From Oscheius dolichura (Eukaryota > Nematoda > Chromadorea > Rhabditida > Rhabditidae), in NCBI GenBank assembly GCA_932521035.1, contig OW051495.1, positions 8,866,001 through 8,930,000 on the forward strand: a stretch of 64,000 bases of DNA, read 5' to 3'. Positions 1 through 11,108 of the stretch are shown piece after piece (within the stretch, counting starts at the first letter, position 1; every line of letters starts with the position of its first letter). Under the pieces are notes generated by a model that searched no databases, was not told the origin of the DNA, and saw only the letters and a list, made by a program, of their open reading frames with translations. Both the position numbers and the translations under genes were made by a program.

Positions 1-210
1 ACTGTGAGAATATAAAAAAGTACAGGCATAATGTTTGTGACGGGAGAGACGTCTCTTCACCGACGGATGAAAGATGGCATGATTGCTCCGGATCTATACC
101 AAGGAGTTGTGTTCCAATAAGATGTAAAATCGCAAAGGAACAGTTTTTTTCGTCCTCAAAAGTCCGAAAGAACGTCTGCGATAGAAGACGTGGGTAGTAA
201 TGGTAATTTA

Positions 211-700
211 TTATTGCTTGTTCTTTACTTCTTTGGAAAATTGGAGAATGAAAATTGAAGTGGGAAGCGTGTAGCGAACAGGCGACAGACTGTAGTTCCG
301 GAAAGGGATGGTATCTTCTATCTGGAAAGAAATGAGTTCTCTCTTGATTTCGAGAAAACTTACTGTGTTATTCAATCCCGCACAATTGTGCTCTACTTTG
401 AAGCCCAGCTCATAGCGGGACTTCGGTTCGCCGTCAACCACTCCTGTCATATTTCCAGCATAGTGGCCGGTGGCTTTTCCACTGTACTTTGCGACCAGAT
501 AATTCTTTTTTTTAGAATTTGGCTAAAATGAAGATTAGACACGTTAATAAAGATCTTACATCAAACAGACTAACGGTGAAGGAAAACCGGGTATCATCCT
601 GTAGGGGGCAGATTAGAACATAATTAAAAGGAAGTTGAATGGCTGGAGCAGGAGTAACTAGAAGGCCGAAAAAGGCAAGCAATACGAGAAGAAGCAGCAT
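211..700 (-). CDS. small secreted protein, paralogue of the 7.3-7.8 kb gene
   Basis: Three exons, 700-560, 522-364 and 321-211, joined by GT-AG introns of about 40 bp, give a product of about 136 residues. It starts with a strong signal peptide (MLLLLVLLAFFGLL). Then come a CPL segment, a VSLFD strand, a GHYAGN motif and an EHNC motif. The order of a conserved Cys, a V-L-D strand, a Gly turn and a late H-x-C recalls nematode transthyretin-like secreted proteins, but the match is too weak to name the family. The start is the only Met that leads into a signal peptide, and a second copy at 7301-7823 shares the same exon borders. Likely secreted; function unknown. Confidence 0.7.
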
Positions 701-747
701 TGTATCGCGCGAGAAGAGACAGCCAACCAATTCAAGTCCAATTTTCA

Positions 748-1117
748 GGTGGAAACTCCTCCTGCTGCCGTACCAGAGACGGCCACGGCTCCTCCTGCCA
801 CACCGGTCGAGAAGAAAGAAGACTCTGCCCCTGTCTCGGCGGCCTCTGCCATGCCTGCTCCTCCCACTCTTCCCGCTCCTCCTGCGGCTGCCCCTTCGGC
901 CTCTGCCGTCCAGAGCGTCGTCGACTCGCTGAAGCCACCCGGTGGAGACGACGACAGGGTCCAGGAGAAGAGCGCCTACCTCACGGAGTCGATGAACAGG
1001 GACGAGAAGGTGCCGCAAGTCGAGAAGTCCGTCTCGCTCTACGGGGAGCTGCCGAAACCGTCGGAGACGACCACCACGGGAGCCGCCCCGGGAGACGGGG
1101 AAAGGCCTCTGCAATAA
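748..1117 (+). CDS. Pro/Ala-rich protein, terminal exon
   Basis: A 122-codon open frame follows a clear acceptor (ATTTTCAG) at 740-747. It ends with TAA at 1117 and has an AATAAA signal at 1134. The product is Pro/Ala-rich in its first half and acidic and Thr-rich afterwards, and looks disordered. No catalytic or membrane motif is seen. Upstream exons were not identified: the 5' side is occupied by the minus-strand secreted gene, so the first exon may lie in an intron-like gap or outside the window. GC content is clearly higher than around it. Longer frames on the other strand are shadows. Confidence 0.45.
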
Positions 1118-1244
1118 ATTGTCTGTAAGGATCAAATAAAGTAGTTGATCTATAATTTGTACTTGTTTATTTTATCTTTTCTTTCTTTCAACATGATTAG
1201 CTGTTTCTTCTTGAATAAACGATTTCCGATTGGAATTGAATAAT

Positions 1245-2701
1245 TTATTCCTTGAGCTGTAATACCCACATCAATAGAGTTCTATTTCTTCTGGTTTGAA
1301 CTTTTTTCGTTTCAGGACCTTCCCACTGGTACAGCAACTGATCAAAGTAGGAGTCCCCGTCGTCTTGGTCAGGTTGTACCCGTGTGCCAAAGAGCAACCC
1401 TTTCAATATTCCTATCATGTAACTGTTCTGGATAAATGTAGCAAAAGCAACGATTAGTGCGTCCCTGAAACGAATGAAGACGCTATTTTAAAGAGAAGGG
1501 CCTAGAGAATCGGCACACAATGAGATTTGAAGTTGAAAACTTACGCAGCCACCAAAAGATGATAAGCCAGGTCAAATACCTCTCTTGCATCGTTTGAAAT
1601 AGAGGGAAGATTAGCAAGGGCGAAGAGAAGGCCCGTAGCAGCGACAGCAAAGAAGACGATAACCTGTGCCGTTATCATTACCTGTAGAATATATGGAAAG
1701 GCGTCCAACTGGTAGGATAAATACCTCAGAGAACCATATATTCTCCTCCAATTGATACCGTACGCTGAGGGAATAATTCAACCGGCAAGGAAGCCGTTTC
1801 TTCAACGCGTAGTTCAGCTTCCATGTTCTATGGAAGTTATACAAATAAAGCTGAAAAGCATACAGTGGGCGAGGTAAAACCTTACAAGTAATCCCGTAGC
1901 CCCAATCATTGTAGAGACAATCACGCCAGGTAGGAAGGGAACCAGCTCTAAAGCAAAATATGAGCTCTGGAAAATTTTAATGCTTGCCGAAAACGGCTCC
2001 AGAAGCCGTACAGCTACCAAGTATAATGGATAGGATAATGAGAAGTATTGGAATCCATAGTCGGAGGGTGTATTCGTAGTCTTGAGCAAAATATAGGGAT
2101 AGTTCCCTTTCAACGGCTATTATGAAGGTTCTGCAACAGTTTCTGGACTAAAAATGGCTTCAAACTGTTTGTAAAAAGTGGGAGTTGGATGAATTATTCC
2201 AATAGTAACCGCCACACATTCTGGTGGTGCAATCTTCTTGAAAATCAAATAAATGGACCCCGGTGTCTTCAAACGGGGTGCACTAATTCTACCCAATTGA
2301 GACCCTTCGAATCTGGCGACAAGAGTGTAGTAGAATACTTACATTGTCACAATAACAGCTGGATAGAACATCCTGCCCAAGGCACAGAATATAATAACTG
2401 GATTATTCTCCAACGGCATATCTTTGGCTACTTGAATATATTCATTAAAATAAGCCAACACAATAATTCTAACAGTTAGAAAGAGGATAAAAGAGACATA
2501 GACAAAGCTTATGTACATCTGGAAAGAAATTGGGATCCATCTTGGGGAAGATACCTTCAAATGGATGTGGACTCTCAGCTTTGGAGTCATGACTATCCAT
2601 ATTATGCAGAGAATATAATTGATAAGTATAATAACAACTTCAATGATGTACCAAGAATAGAGTCTATTTGGATTGTTTGGGATGTAAAAGAATAGGTTCA
2701 T
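1245..2701 (-). pseudogene. Sre-like serpentine chemoreceptor 1, one frameshift
   Basis: First of three tandem paralogues on the minus strand. It is a seven-transmembrane receptor with an N-terminal helix after MNLFFYIPNN, a VERELSLYFAQDYE segment, and a later SVRYQLEEN segment. The last two match the 'ER...YE' and 'L.. +.Q..EN' hallmarks of the nematode Sre/Srab receptor families. Exons run 2701-2555, 2518-2342, then from about 2136 down to 1245, ending in LQLKE. Compared with the intact neighbour at 3125-4544 there is one extra base near 1984-1990, just after VFG, which puts TAA in frame. The frame resumes at once and stays open to the end. This is either a recent pseudogene or a one-base assembly error. 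Confidence 0.65.
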
Positions 2702-3124
2702 AGTGACACCCGCCAGATCTCGATAGTTACCGGCTTGCTAATCATGAAAACACCTGCATGATCTCTTGGCGACCAATTACGTCAACTTCTTTGAAATGTT
2801 ATAGTTCTCGGTGCGTGTATAGGTTCATAGATTACGGTAGAATTACAGGGACGGAAAGTCGTCTAAAGGCTGCAGCAAACTATTCAATTGTCCTCTGGGT
2901 TTTATAGCCTTTGGATGACTTTATTGTGTAAAAACGAGGGGAGCGGTTCCAAGTAGAGGCAGAAGGTAAATGGAGCATTCAAGGGGGGGGGGGGGGGGGC
3001 AAGGGACCATGGAGAAACACTCAACCCCCTCGAAATCAGACCTGGAGTAGAACGTTTATCAACACGTGACGGTGGCATTGCAATAGTGTTATGTAAGGAA
3101 CTCTATTATTTCGTTTTGACATTT
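2702..3124. other. intergenic, 17-base poly-G tract
   Basis: No gene seen. A run of 17 G residues lies at 2983-2999. It sits between two receptor paralogues, so this is the 3' flank of the second and the 5' flank of the first. Confidence 0.6.
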
Positions 3125-4544
3125 TTATTCCTTGAGCTGTAATACCCACATCAATAGAGTTCTATTTCTTCTAGCTTGAACTTTCTTCGTTTCAGGACCT
3201 TCCCATTGGTATAGCAACTGATCAAAGTAGAAGTCGCCGTCGTCTTGGTCGGCTTCGACTCTTGTTCCAAAGAATAGTCCTTTAAATATTCCAACCAGAT
3301 ATTTGTTATGGATAACGGTGCCAAAAGCAATGATTGGCACATCCCTGACAAAATAACTTGAATTTTAAATAAATGCGTCAAGACTTACGCTGCCATTAAA
3401 AGATGATAGGCAGTGTCCAATATCTCCCGTGGGGTGTCTTCAATCATTGGAAGATTAGAGAGAAAGAAGATGAGCGCCGTGAAAAACACTACAAGTCCTA
3501 CGATAACTTGGGCAGATACCAACATCTTAAAGATCCGTTATTTGTCTCTGTCAATAACGAAGAATACCTCAGAAATCCATATGTTCTCTTCCAACTGATA
3601 CCTGACACTGAGGGAATACTTCAGCCGACAGGGAAGCCGCTTCTTTAGCGCGTAATTCAATTTCCATGTTCTGTAAAAGTTGAACAAATACAGCTGGAAG
3701 ATTGATGGATTTCTCCTTGAATTTTGAATAAAACTTACCAAAAATCCCGTCAGTACTACTATTGCTCCGACAATTCCACCGATAACGATAGGCATTAGTT
3801 CTAAACGAGAACAGTCAATCAGGGTACGGATTTGATTACCAAAAATAGCTACACATGGGGTAATTGTACCAATAGAAAGCGATATAATTATGAGAAGTAA
3901 GGGAATCCACAGTCGAAGGGTCCGCTCATAGTCATGGGCAAAATATAGGGACAGTTCCCTTTCAATGGCTATTATGAAGGTTCTGGAAAGAGGAAAATGT
4001 CTTTGGGACTGCTCAAAGTAGGCTCGGTCCTCGGTAGTCCGATCTCCTGTAAAGTATCTGCAGAAAAATCATCTTCAGTCAAAACTGTTACAAAGCTGTT
4101 GCGCCTTTATGCCGTTGCCTTGCCGAGACTTTACGGGTGGAGAGGATCGGACTATCGAGAACTGAGCCCTCAAAATAAACTTACATTGTTACAATAATTA
4201 CTGGGTATATCATTCTCCCCACAGCACATACAATAATAACTGGGCTATTCTCCAACGGCACATCTTTGTCTACTTGAATATATCCATTCAAATAAGCCAG
4301 AACAACTAGCCTGGTTGTTGTAAAGAAAATAAAAACAATATAGACAAACTGAATATAAATCTGGAAGCAAGGAGTGTCCACAACGATACTGTAGTACCTT
4401 TAAATGGATGTGGACCCTCACTTTTGGAGTTACGACTATCCATATTACGATAAAAATATAGTTTGTGAAAAGAATAGCAACTTCAATAATGTAGAAGTAA
4501 AAGAGTCGGATCGGATCGTTGGGGACGTAAAAATATAGCTTCAT
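3125..4544 (-). CDS. Sre-like serpentine chemoreceptor 2
   Basis: Intact multi-exon gene, the best template for the family here. Exon 1 starts MKLYFYVPND and ends at HIHLK. Exon 2 carries the next helices and ends VIIVTM. Exon 3 starts with the FIIAIERELSLYFA motif. Later exons carry SVRYQLEEN and the C-terminal FDQLLYQWEG tail, with TAA at 3125. Every junction is GT-AG and in phase. Seven hydrophobic helices and the 'ER...YE' and 'RYQ..EN' signatures support an Sre-type G-protein-coupled receptor for external chemicals, expected in sensory cilia. The intron after VIIVTM is unusually long because it holds an inverted-repeat element at 4021-4168. Confidence 0.75.
4021..4168. repeat. inverted-repeat (MITE-like) element in receptor intron
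   Basis: Imperfect terminal inverted repeats of about 26 bases begin GGCTCGGTCCTCG on the left and, read in reverse, GGCTCAGTTCTCG on the right. Pairing extends inward through CCGATC and GTAAAG blocks, so the whole 148 bp could fold. CTCAAA occurs close to both sides. It lies inside an intron of the second receptor. Confidence 0.7.
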
Positions 4545-5437
4545 AATGAAAATGAGTGGATACTATGGCTACTGCCCGGCTAATTTTAAAAACACCTGCA
4601 TGTTCTCTTGGAATCCATTTACCCAGCCTGTTTCGATCTTCTGCAAGTGGTTTCTGTGCTTTATAAAATATAAATAGTTTCATGAGCAGAGGGGGAGAGC
4701 GGGACTGGTTGACGGCAAATTATCAGATTGTATTCTGCAAGGTTCCAGACTGTAGAGGCGCACAAGTTCAAGTTCATTCTTCGTGAGAAGGGTTAGCGGG
4801 TTAATTGAAAGGAGGCTGGCTTTAACTAAAGAGCAGGCAAACATACAGCAGCCAGGATCTTTCTTCCCCGAGTAGAATCTAATTGGATCCACCTACGCTG
4901 CCCTTGCAAACCATTTCTTTGAAACGCGCGAATATGCGGAAAGCGGAAAGTTAAAAATTCAGCAAAAAATAGCTTTTCCCTTTACTTCCAAAGCTCGTTT
5001 TCCCCCCTAATTCCCCGGAGAAGATGTGAAAGAAGGCCGAACTCTGCGCAGAGACTCCCTCAAACCGTAGACCAAGAGTTTTCGTCACCAGTGTCACTAA
5101 ACGCCACGATTTCCTTGTTTACGAACACACCTGCCACGCATTTTTTAGAAAGGAAACATCATTTCCCGCCAAGCCCGGCTGGTGGATTGGATTCGAGCGG
5201 AATGATGTGATTAATCCTTTTCTTCAGTTTTTAAGATATTTTAGGGAAAATCTAATATTAGGGGCCAACTAAACCAAACTGCAGAGATAGACCATGTTTA
5301 AAGCATGCTATGGAGGAGAAAATAGTTTCATTCAATTCTACCACGCGACGAAGGTCTTGTCACGTGGATTACATGGAGTTTCCCCCAATTCTACCATGTG
5401 ACGAGAGTTTCGATAAAGAATGACCCATATATGATAT
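4545..5437. other. intergenic, no gene recognised
   Basis: The first part is the 5' flank of receptor 2. The rest has no open frame with family resemblance on either strand and no repeat that I can recognise. Confidence 0.5.
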
Positions 5438-6893
5438 TTACTCTCTCAGCAGTAACAACTTCATGAACAATGTCCTTTTCCCTTCCGAGTTTTTTTCTGC
5501 CTGCGGCTCTCCCCATTGTTCCAATAATTGGTCAAAGTAGCTGTCTCCTTCGTCGATTCCTGGCTCTACTCCGGTTCCGAATAGAAGCCCTTTGAGGATC
5601 CCAGTCAGGTATTTATTGTAGAGGAATGTCATCAGTGTTATCAGAGGAGCGTTCCTGAACAGTTCGTCGTCATTCACCCTCGGGGTTAGGTTTGCAGGTC
5701 TCAAAGTCGCTTGGAGACCTTTAGACCAGAGCTACAAAAAGTGGAGGTAACTTACGCAGCCATTAAAACATTGAAGAAGCAGTCAAGAACTTCCATTGTC
5801 TCTTTGGAGAAGTACGGTAGATTAGCCAGGATGAAGACAGCAAAAGTCCAAGCCAGTACAATGACAATGGTTACGGTAACATTTTTAATTGTCTGGAATA
5901 TATGACACCTTTGAAAACAGTGAATGCCGAGTTCCCACCTCAGCAAACCAGAGATTCTCCTCTAGTTGATATCGTGCACTCAAGGAATATTTAAGTTTAC
6001 ATGGCCTTCTTTTCCTTAGAGCATTGTTGAGAATCCATGTCTTTCGATAGTTATTCAGGTAAACCTGTTCTGGGTGAGTCCTCTATATTCAACTTACCAC
6101 ACCACCGATGCATTGAATGAAGGCTAAGAAAAACGCGATGATTATTATTGAGCAATACTCTGAAATTAATATAAAGAGTTGAGCACCAGAATCTACCGAA
6201 GGTGACACACGTCGCGGCTAAACTACTAATAAATATGGAAAGAAAGAGCATTAGCATGGGAATCCACAATTTGAAGCGATATTCGTAATGTTGAATATAG
6301 AGAAGGGAGATTTCTCGCTCGATGGCTATAGGTAAACTTCTGAAAGTCGTCGTTTTCTCACAAAAAAGACTGTAGGAAGGCAAATGAGAGGAGAAACACC
6401 TACAGGGTCATCATAAGAGCCATGTAGAACCCGCGTAGCCAGGAGGATGCAACAATAAATGGGCTCGCTTCTGGGTCTTCTAAAGATTTTGACTACAGTA
6501 ACTCATATTTATTTTTCTATACGTGTTGACCTGAAGCTACTCTGTTTCATTCAAAAAACGCTCTAGAAATGATAAAATTCGCTCCAATTGATGCAAACCC
6601 CAGCATGTACCTACCGTAGCTCAAAATACCACTTTGATATGCTAAAATCACCAGGCGAGATGTAATAAACGGATAGAAATTAACTATGTAGTACATGATA
6701 AAGATCTGGAAGCCATGCTCTACTTTTTGTATTCAAGAAAACTCACCTTGAAGTGAGAATGCAGCCTGAATTTCGTGAAAGTAAGGACCAATACCGTAAC
6801 CAGAAGGTAATTGACGACGCTGAGGACGACCTCAGCGATGAACCAATACTTCAGCCTTCCTGAATCGTCGGGAGAAATAAAGAACAGCTTCAT
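5438..6893 (-). CDS. Sre-like serpentine chemoreceptor 3
   Basis: The most diverged of the three tandem receptors. It starts MKLFFISPDD, has PIAIEREISLLYIQHYE in mid-protein and SARYQLEEN late, and ends KLLLLRE at 5438. There are about eight exons with short GT-AG introns. I could follow phase across each junction without meeting a stop, including the exon YCSIIIIAFF, which is reached by a TTTCAG acceptor near 6158. A membrane chemoreceptor is inferred from the helix pattern and motifs shared with the two neighbours. Tandem orientation and divergence indicate local duplication. Confidence 0.72.
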
Positions 6894-7300
6894 GTTTCTA
6901 GGGGAACAAGGGCGTTGGCATGGTGCGGTGAGGGTTAATCATTCAGAACACTCACTAATATATGTTTATTCATGAAGAAGCCACAAGCACCTGTTGAATC
7001 AAAGTTAAATGTGATCATAGGGAGACCCCATACGCTGTGTAGAGCTAAGCTTGGGGAGTAGTGGGGTAAAATATTAGAGCTTGGGAGTGAGGTAGTGAGG
7101 AGGAAGAGCGCCTCCAAGTTTCAAAAATGTTACATCATTTTTTCGAATTAGCCAGCGAGAGTAGGTTCATTCGAAAGAGCATCGTGTGGCGATCCGGGAA
7201 GCCAAGTTTCAGGTGCTGAGGGTGTTACAGTGAGGAGAAAAATGAGTTAAGATTTGATCCGAATAGCTTGAAGAGTAAATAATCAAGCGGTGTTTATTTG
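6894..7300. other. intergenic, no gene recognised
   Basis: The 5' flank of receptor 3 and the 3' flank of the secreted gene at 7301-7823. No motif recognised. Confidence 0.4.
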
Positions 7301-7823
7301 TTATCCCTGAGGGTTCCACCATTGCAATGCGATAATTTCTCTCAGGAACTCGCAACGGTCCGCAGATGTGCTGCAGGGCTCTTTTAGTTTCATCTCTTTC
7401 TGAAAATTAAAGATATGAATACTCAAAAATGGCGACAGGATATCTCACAAAAATCTGTAACTTACCACTCTTTTCCCTCCGAATGTCCGTTCTCCACAGG
7501 TGTGCTCAGTTTTAACTTGAATTCATAGCAATGATTAAACAAGCCATCTCCGCGTTCTATTCCTGCTATATTCCCGTCATAGACCTGGGTAGCCTGCCCA
7601 CTGAACATTGCAGTGATATCGTTGGTATAAGGTACATTATCCTCCTGCAGTTAAAACTGAAAGAAAACAAATGAGCACGGCCTACTTCAATCAGGTAGAC
7701 GGTGAAAGTGAAGGGATCTGGGAATCGGCACACGAGGGTGAAATTAAGAATAACATACGTCTCGGCTTGAACAGGAACCAGGAATAGACTGGAAAAGACA
7801 AGCAGCCCTGGAAGGACAAACAT
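7301..7823 (-). pseudogene. second copy of the small secreted protein, one-base deletion
   Basis: Same layout as the gene at 211-700: a signal peptide (MFVLPGLLVFSSLFL), a LVCRFP segment, a TVYLIE strand, then a TNDITAMFSGQATQVYDGN exon and an EHTC motif. The last exon begins KEMKLK and ends with TAA at 7301. Between HCYEFKLK and TEHTC the copy is one base shorter than the 0.2 kb paralogue, at a run of four A. In the printed frame the product stops early. In the shifted frame both splice junctions become phase 0 and the C-terminal exon is open. So either a very young pseudogene or a homopolymer error. Confidence 0.65.
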
Positions 7824-8061
7824 GCTGTTGAATGAATTGGGGCTAGTGACTTTCCCACACAACTTCTTTGTTTGGCTACTGCTGCTTCACTGAAGTATCG
7901 ACCAGGCATACTTTCTAAATGATAGAAGAAGGCGTTGCCCTGACCAGCCATTGATCTTCCTTTTTTTGAAATGAAACCCCATCGCTAGTGTTTATATTGG
8001 CATTTATTTACTTTAAAAACAAGTTCACACCGTCAAATTCAATAAAAAGGGTAGTAATTTT

Positions 8062-8403
8062 TTAGAAAACAGAGGGTTGTTCATCGTGATACCTTCTCTT
8101 CCGAAAGGAGCTACCATAGACGCTAATTCTATCGGTAATCTTTGGAGTCTTCGGTCCGATCACAGATGGAGGAGGAGGAGGAGGTCCAAAGTTCCTTCGG
8201 GGAATCACTAGCCGACGAAGGAAGTGACATCGGCCGTTGATACATCGGGCAACATGCTAAAATTTAGTCAATAACTCCGAAGAGAAAGAAACTCTTACAT
8301 CCGGTAGAGCGCGCGGCTCGCAATCGGCATCTCGCCGGCAGCGGAAAGCCAAGGAGGTGGAAAAGAGGAGAACGAAGGCGAAGACAGCGAAGAGCCGAGG
8401 CAT
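8062..8403 (-). CDS. small Cys-rich then Pro-rich secreted peptide
   Basis: Two exons, 8403-8299 and 8256-8062, separated by a 42 bp GT-AG intron, give about 99 residues. The signal peptide is MPRLFAVFAFVLLFSTSLA. Four cysteines follow in the pattern C-x5-C-x12-C-x4-C, with a C..D.DC....ARC.NGRC spacing that recalls EB-module or small disulfide-rich peptides. Next come a run of six prolines, a basic stretch (FRKRR) and stop TAA. The dibasic site could be cleaved. Secretion is likely; a hormone or antimicrobial role is only a guess. Start chosen for the signal peptide, since the longer upstream frame lacks one. Confidence 0.6.
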
Positions 8404-8522
8404 GTGTTGATTAGTGAACGATTTTAGGATATTTAAACGGTTCTGGTGGGAAGTGACTGTACGGAAGATGCTTATCAGTGTGTCTACGTGGGTACTGACA
8501 AGGTCGAGTAGGCGCTGATTGT

Positions 8523-8894
8523 TCAACTAACAAGCTCTCCACTTATTCGTACAGCCAGCAAATGGAACCACGGTGCTGCTTTTAAAAAGACTTGCCACCA
8601 CTCGTTTCTCTGGAAATAAACGTATGCCAGTCCTATGGTAGGCATGCAGATCAGCAGCATCGGAATTCCGGCTTGAAACAGCAACTGTTGAAGGAAGCGT
8701 CTTTGGAGAGTTTTTAAATTGGCCGACATTATTTTAACATTAATAGCGCGGTAGCTTTGTGTTATGAAAACTGTTACAATGAAGACGATAAATAGAACGA
8801 ATACAGGTATATTCGTGTATATTGTAGCTTCCGATCGTGGCAATCCATAAATTCCTGGAGCAGAAATTAATTCGAACGTGATGCATGTGTATTC
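8523..8894 (-). pseudogene. C-terminal fragment of a Str-superfamily chemoreceptor
   Basis: An open stretch behind a TTTCAG acceptor encodes three hydrophobic segments and the motif LQRRFLQQLLFQAGIP. That motif is typical of the cytoplasmic loop before a late helix in nematode Str-superfamily (srh/sri/str-like) receptors. It ends ISGELVS then stop, before the usual final helix. The candidate upstream exon (ending GEKID near 8976) would join through a stop, and no N-terminal helices were found upstream. Best read as a receptor remnant. Confidence 0.55.
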
Positions 8895-8926
8895 CTGAAA
8901 GGAATTCATAAATCTCTGTCACGAAA

Positions 8927-9439
8927 AAAGACGGCAGTCAAAGGTCTCAAATTTAGCTGTGGGTCGAACTTACAATCAATTTTTTCGCCGCTAAGTAGAC
9001 CTTTGAGTGCCGTCTCCACCTATTCCGCTGTGTTCATCACCCTTTGAAACCCCTTATAAACAATTTTTGAGCTGCTGAGCACATGGATCATATGTGTGTC
9101 CCTGCGCTCAGTAGCTGAAAATTTGTGTCTAGGGATTCAAAGGGTGCTGAGCAGAGCGTAACGTCTCTTGATCCGGTGCCAACCTGGCGGTGTTCCCAGG
9201 TAAGGGGAGACCCATTGATCAAATTTTCCTCCACCAACTGACAGCCTTATTGCGGTGATATCCTCACATATTGTCAGGAAAATGATAATATTTGTTTGTT
9301 ATAATTGAAAAAGAGCGAAAAACGCTGAAAATTTGCTTATAATTAGCGATTCCGGAAGTTGGCGGGAAGATGGAGGTGTATTGGAGATGGGGTTCTATTA
9401 GAGGGTGGGGCTTTATATTTCGATTGTGCTCTGAGAGAA

Positions 9440-9476
<37 letters not shown>

Positions 9477-9649
9477 GTAATAGAGGTTTTACGGTAACTT
9501 TGACGCGCACAGCTTTTCAGTTGAGGTTTCGTGAAAATCTTTTTTGGCCATAATTTCGAGGGTGGTCAATTACCCTTATCCCCAAAATTTCAGGGAAGTA
9601 GTCCATAAAATAAAACCAGAACTAGCATAACAAGTTTTGTAAAATGTTC
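8927..9649. other. intergenic with 35-base poly-G tract
   Basis: No gene recognised. An uninterrupted run of 35 G residues lies at 9440-9474. Runs this long are rare and usually unstable in sequencing and in vivo. The remainder is AT-rich without family resemblance. Confidence 0.6.
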
Positions 9650-10570
9650 GCCGACCGCCGTGCGTCCGATTTCGTAGTGTAGTGGCTAAGAGGCCGGGAT
9701 TATCAGTCGAGAGATCCTGGGTTCGATCCCCAGTGGGGGGTAACTTCTTTTTGCTTTTTTGTTTTGAGGTCCTGGATACTTCCAAAATATTTTTGAAGTG
9801 TTTTTCGCTGCGGGACCAGTTGTCCCCCTTGGCCCGTTTCCAAAAATGAGACAGATTGTCGGGGTGGTTTGAATGAACGGGTAAATTTGTTGAAGGCAAG
9901 ATGCCGATCTCATGGAGCATAATGGGGAATGAGGGTGTGAAACAGGGCTGTGCGGGAACGGGTTTTCCAGGGCGGGACGGGAACGGGACGGGAACGGATT
10001 TTTCTGTAAAGTCACAAAACTTTTCGTTTTTTAAGCTTAGGGCTGTAATAGCCTTGCTTTCACATTGAAAGAAATTGTTTCTTTCTCGAATTTTTATTTG
10101 AAAAACAACAAAAACAACAAAACAAAAATGAGTAAAAAAAAATTTTAAAAAATGAGTAAAAAAAAAAATTTTTGCGAGCAGTGCTCTAGAAATGGCTATT
10201 TGCATTAAAAAACAATAACATTTCAAGAGTTTGTGGTAGCATACTTTTCCTGTAGTCGGTCAAAATCATTCGAGCACAGCTGAATAAACGAACTGGCAGA
10301 CATATTTCCGCGCGAGACCAGAAACAGCGCGCGAACAACACCGATTTTCTCGTTTTTCTTCGAATCTTTTCTGCATGATTTTTACCCGTTCCCGTCCCGT
10401 ATTTGGCTATCCGTTCCCGAAATTCGGGACGGGAACGGGAAATTGGGCAGGGTCGTTCCCGAAATTCGGGAACGGGAACAGGAATCAAATTCCAGAACGG
10501 GAACGGGAAATCAAGTTCCCGAAATTGGGAAATTTCGGGACGGGAATGGGACCCTGGTGTGAATCAACCG
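9650..10570 (+). repeat. tRNA-derived repeat with GGGAACGG arrays
   Basis: The head at about 9676-9745 has RNA polymerase III style boxes: TAGTGTAGTGG (A box) and GGTTCGATCC (B box), with a CTGGG/CCCAG T-stem. The acceptor stem does not pair, so it is not a working tRNA. It is followed by simple DNA and by arrays of (C)GGGACGGGAACGGGA at 9950-10000 and 10385-10555. The second array contains the palindrome GTTCCCGAAATTCGGGAAC. This is the structure of a SINE or a composite repeat. Confidence 0.6.
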
Positions 10571-10738
10571 TTTTCTCTAAAAAGTGCAGCGGTTTGACTT
10601 TTCAAAATATCGCCCTCTTTTTGTACACTCATGTCCACAAACCACAAGTATTCTTTGAGTTTCTCTTTGTAGGATAGTGATAAAAAAGTAGCATTTCAAA
10701 GTAATCTTACAGACTACACATTCCAGAGTACGACTATG

Positions 10739-11108
10739 TTTACTGGGATTTGACCGTGCCCTGGTAGAGATAGCCACGGGAGCCGACTCTTTGAACAAAG
10801 ACGCCATGGCAATAGACGGACACCTTATTCTTCTCAAAAATGTGAAGATATCCAGAGGAACCCTCAAGAAACGCCGAGAAGATGCAAGGAAGATGTTAAG
10901 GAAGAGAGGAATACCACTGGTGGACAAGAGCGGGAAGAATACGGTAATCTATAATGAGTTTTGGGCCATAGAGGATGTGCAGCAATGCAACTTTAAAAGG
11001 GGGTCAAATAAAAAATTGGAAAAGGCAAGCAACCCTATAAGGGCAAACATGCTTTCGAATGAATTTGGGCTAGTGACTTTCCCATACAGGGTCTCTGCTT
11101 GGCTCTAA
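10739..11108 (+). CDS. unrecognised open frame, possibly repeat-encoded
   Basis: The open stretch can be read upstream of the first Met at 10791 (a LVEIATGADSLN segment) and is then rich in Lys/Arg (KKRREDARKMLRKRG). It follows a possible acceptor (CATTCCAG) near 10725. No family was recognised. Its last third (11023-11096) is the reverse complement of the start of the small secreted gene family, so the natural end of the frame is not clear. It may be part of a transposon or a degraded gene. Confidence 0.25.
11023..11096 (-). pseudogene. fragment of the small secreted gene family (5' end)
   Basis: About 70 bases match the 5' end and leader of the copy at 7301-7823: compare GAATTTGGGCTAGTGACTTT here with GAATTGGGGCTAGTGACTTT near 7832. 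No following exon lies next to it. It pairs with another fragment at 12076-12165, suggesting a third copy broken apart by about 1 kb of other DNA. Confidence 0.5.

Noticed and set aside
512-1135. 207-codon minus-strand frame, Arg-rich
   Set aside because: Most of it is the antisense of the Pro/Ala-rich plus-strand exon. Only its last part (from the Met at 700) is real, as exon 1 of the secreted gene.
9676-9745. possible tRNA gene
   Set aside because: A and B boxes are present but the acceptor and anticodon stems do not pair; kept only as a repeat head.
9576-10226. 216-codon minus-strand frame
   Set aside because: Runs through a tRNA-derived head and low-complexity DNA. The GDRTQDL-type wording is the usual translation of tRNA-like repeats.
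10375-10677. 100-codon plus-strand frame
   Set aside because: Made by the GGGAACGG repeat array.
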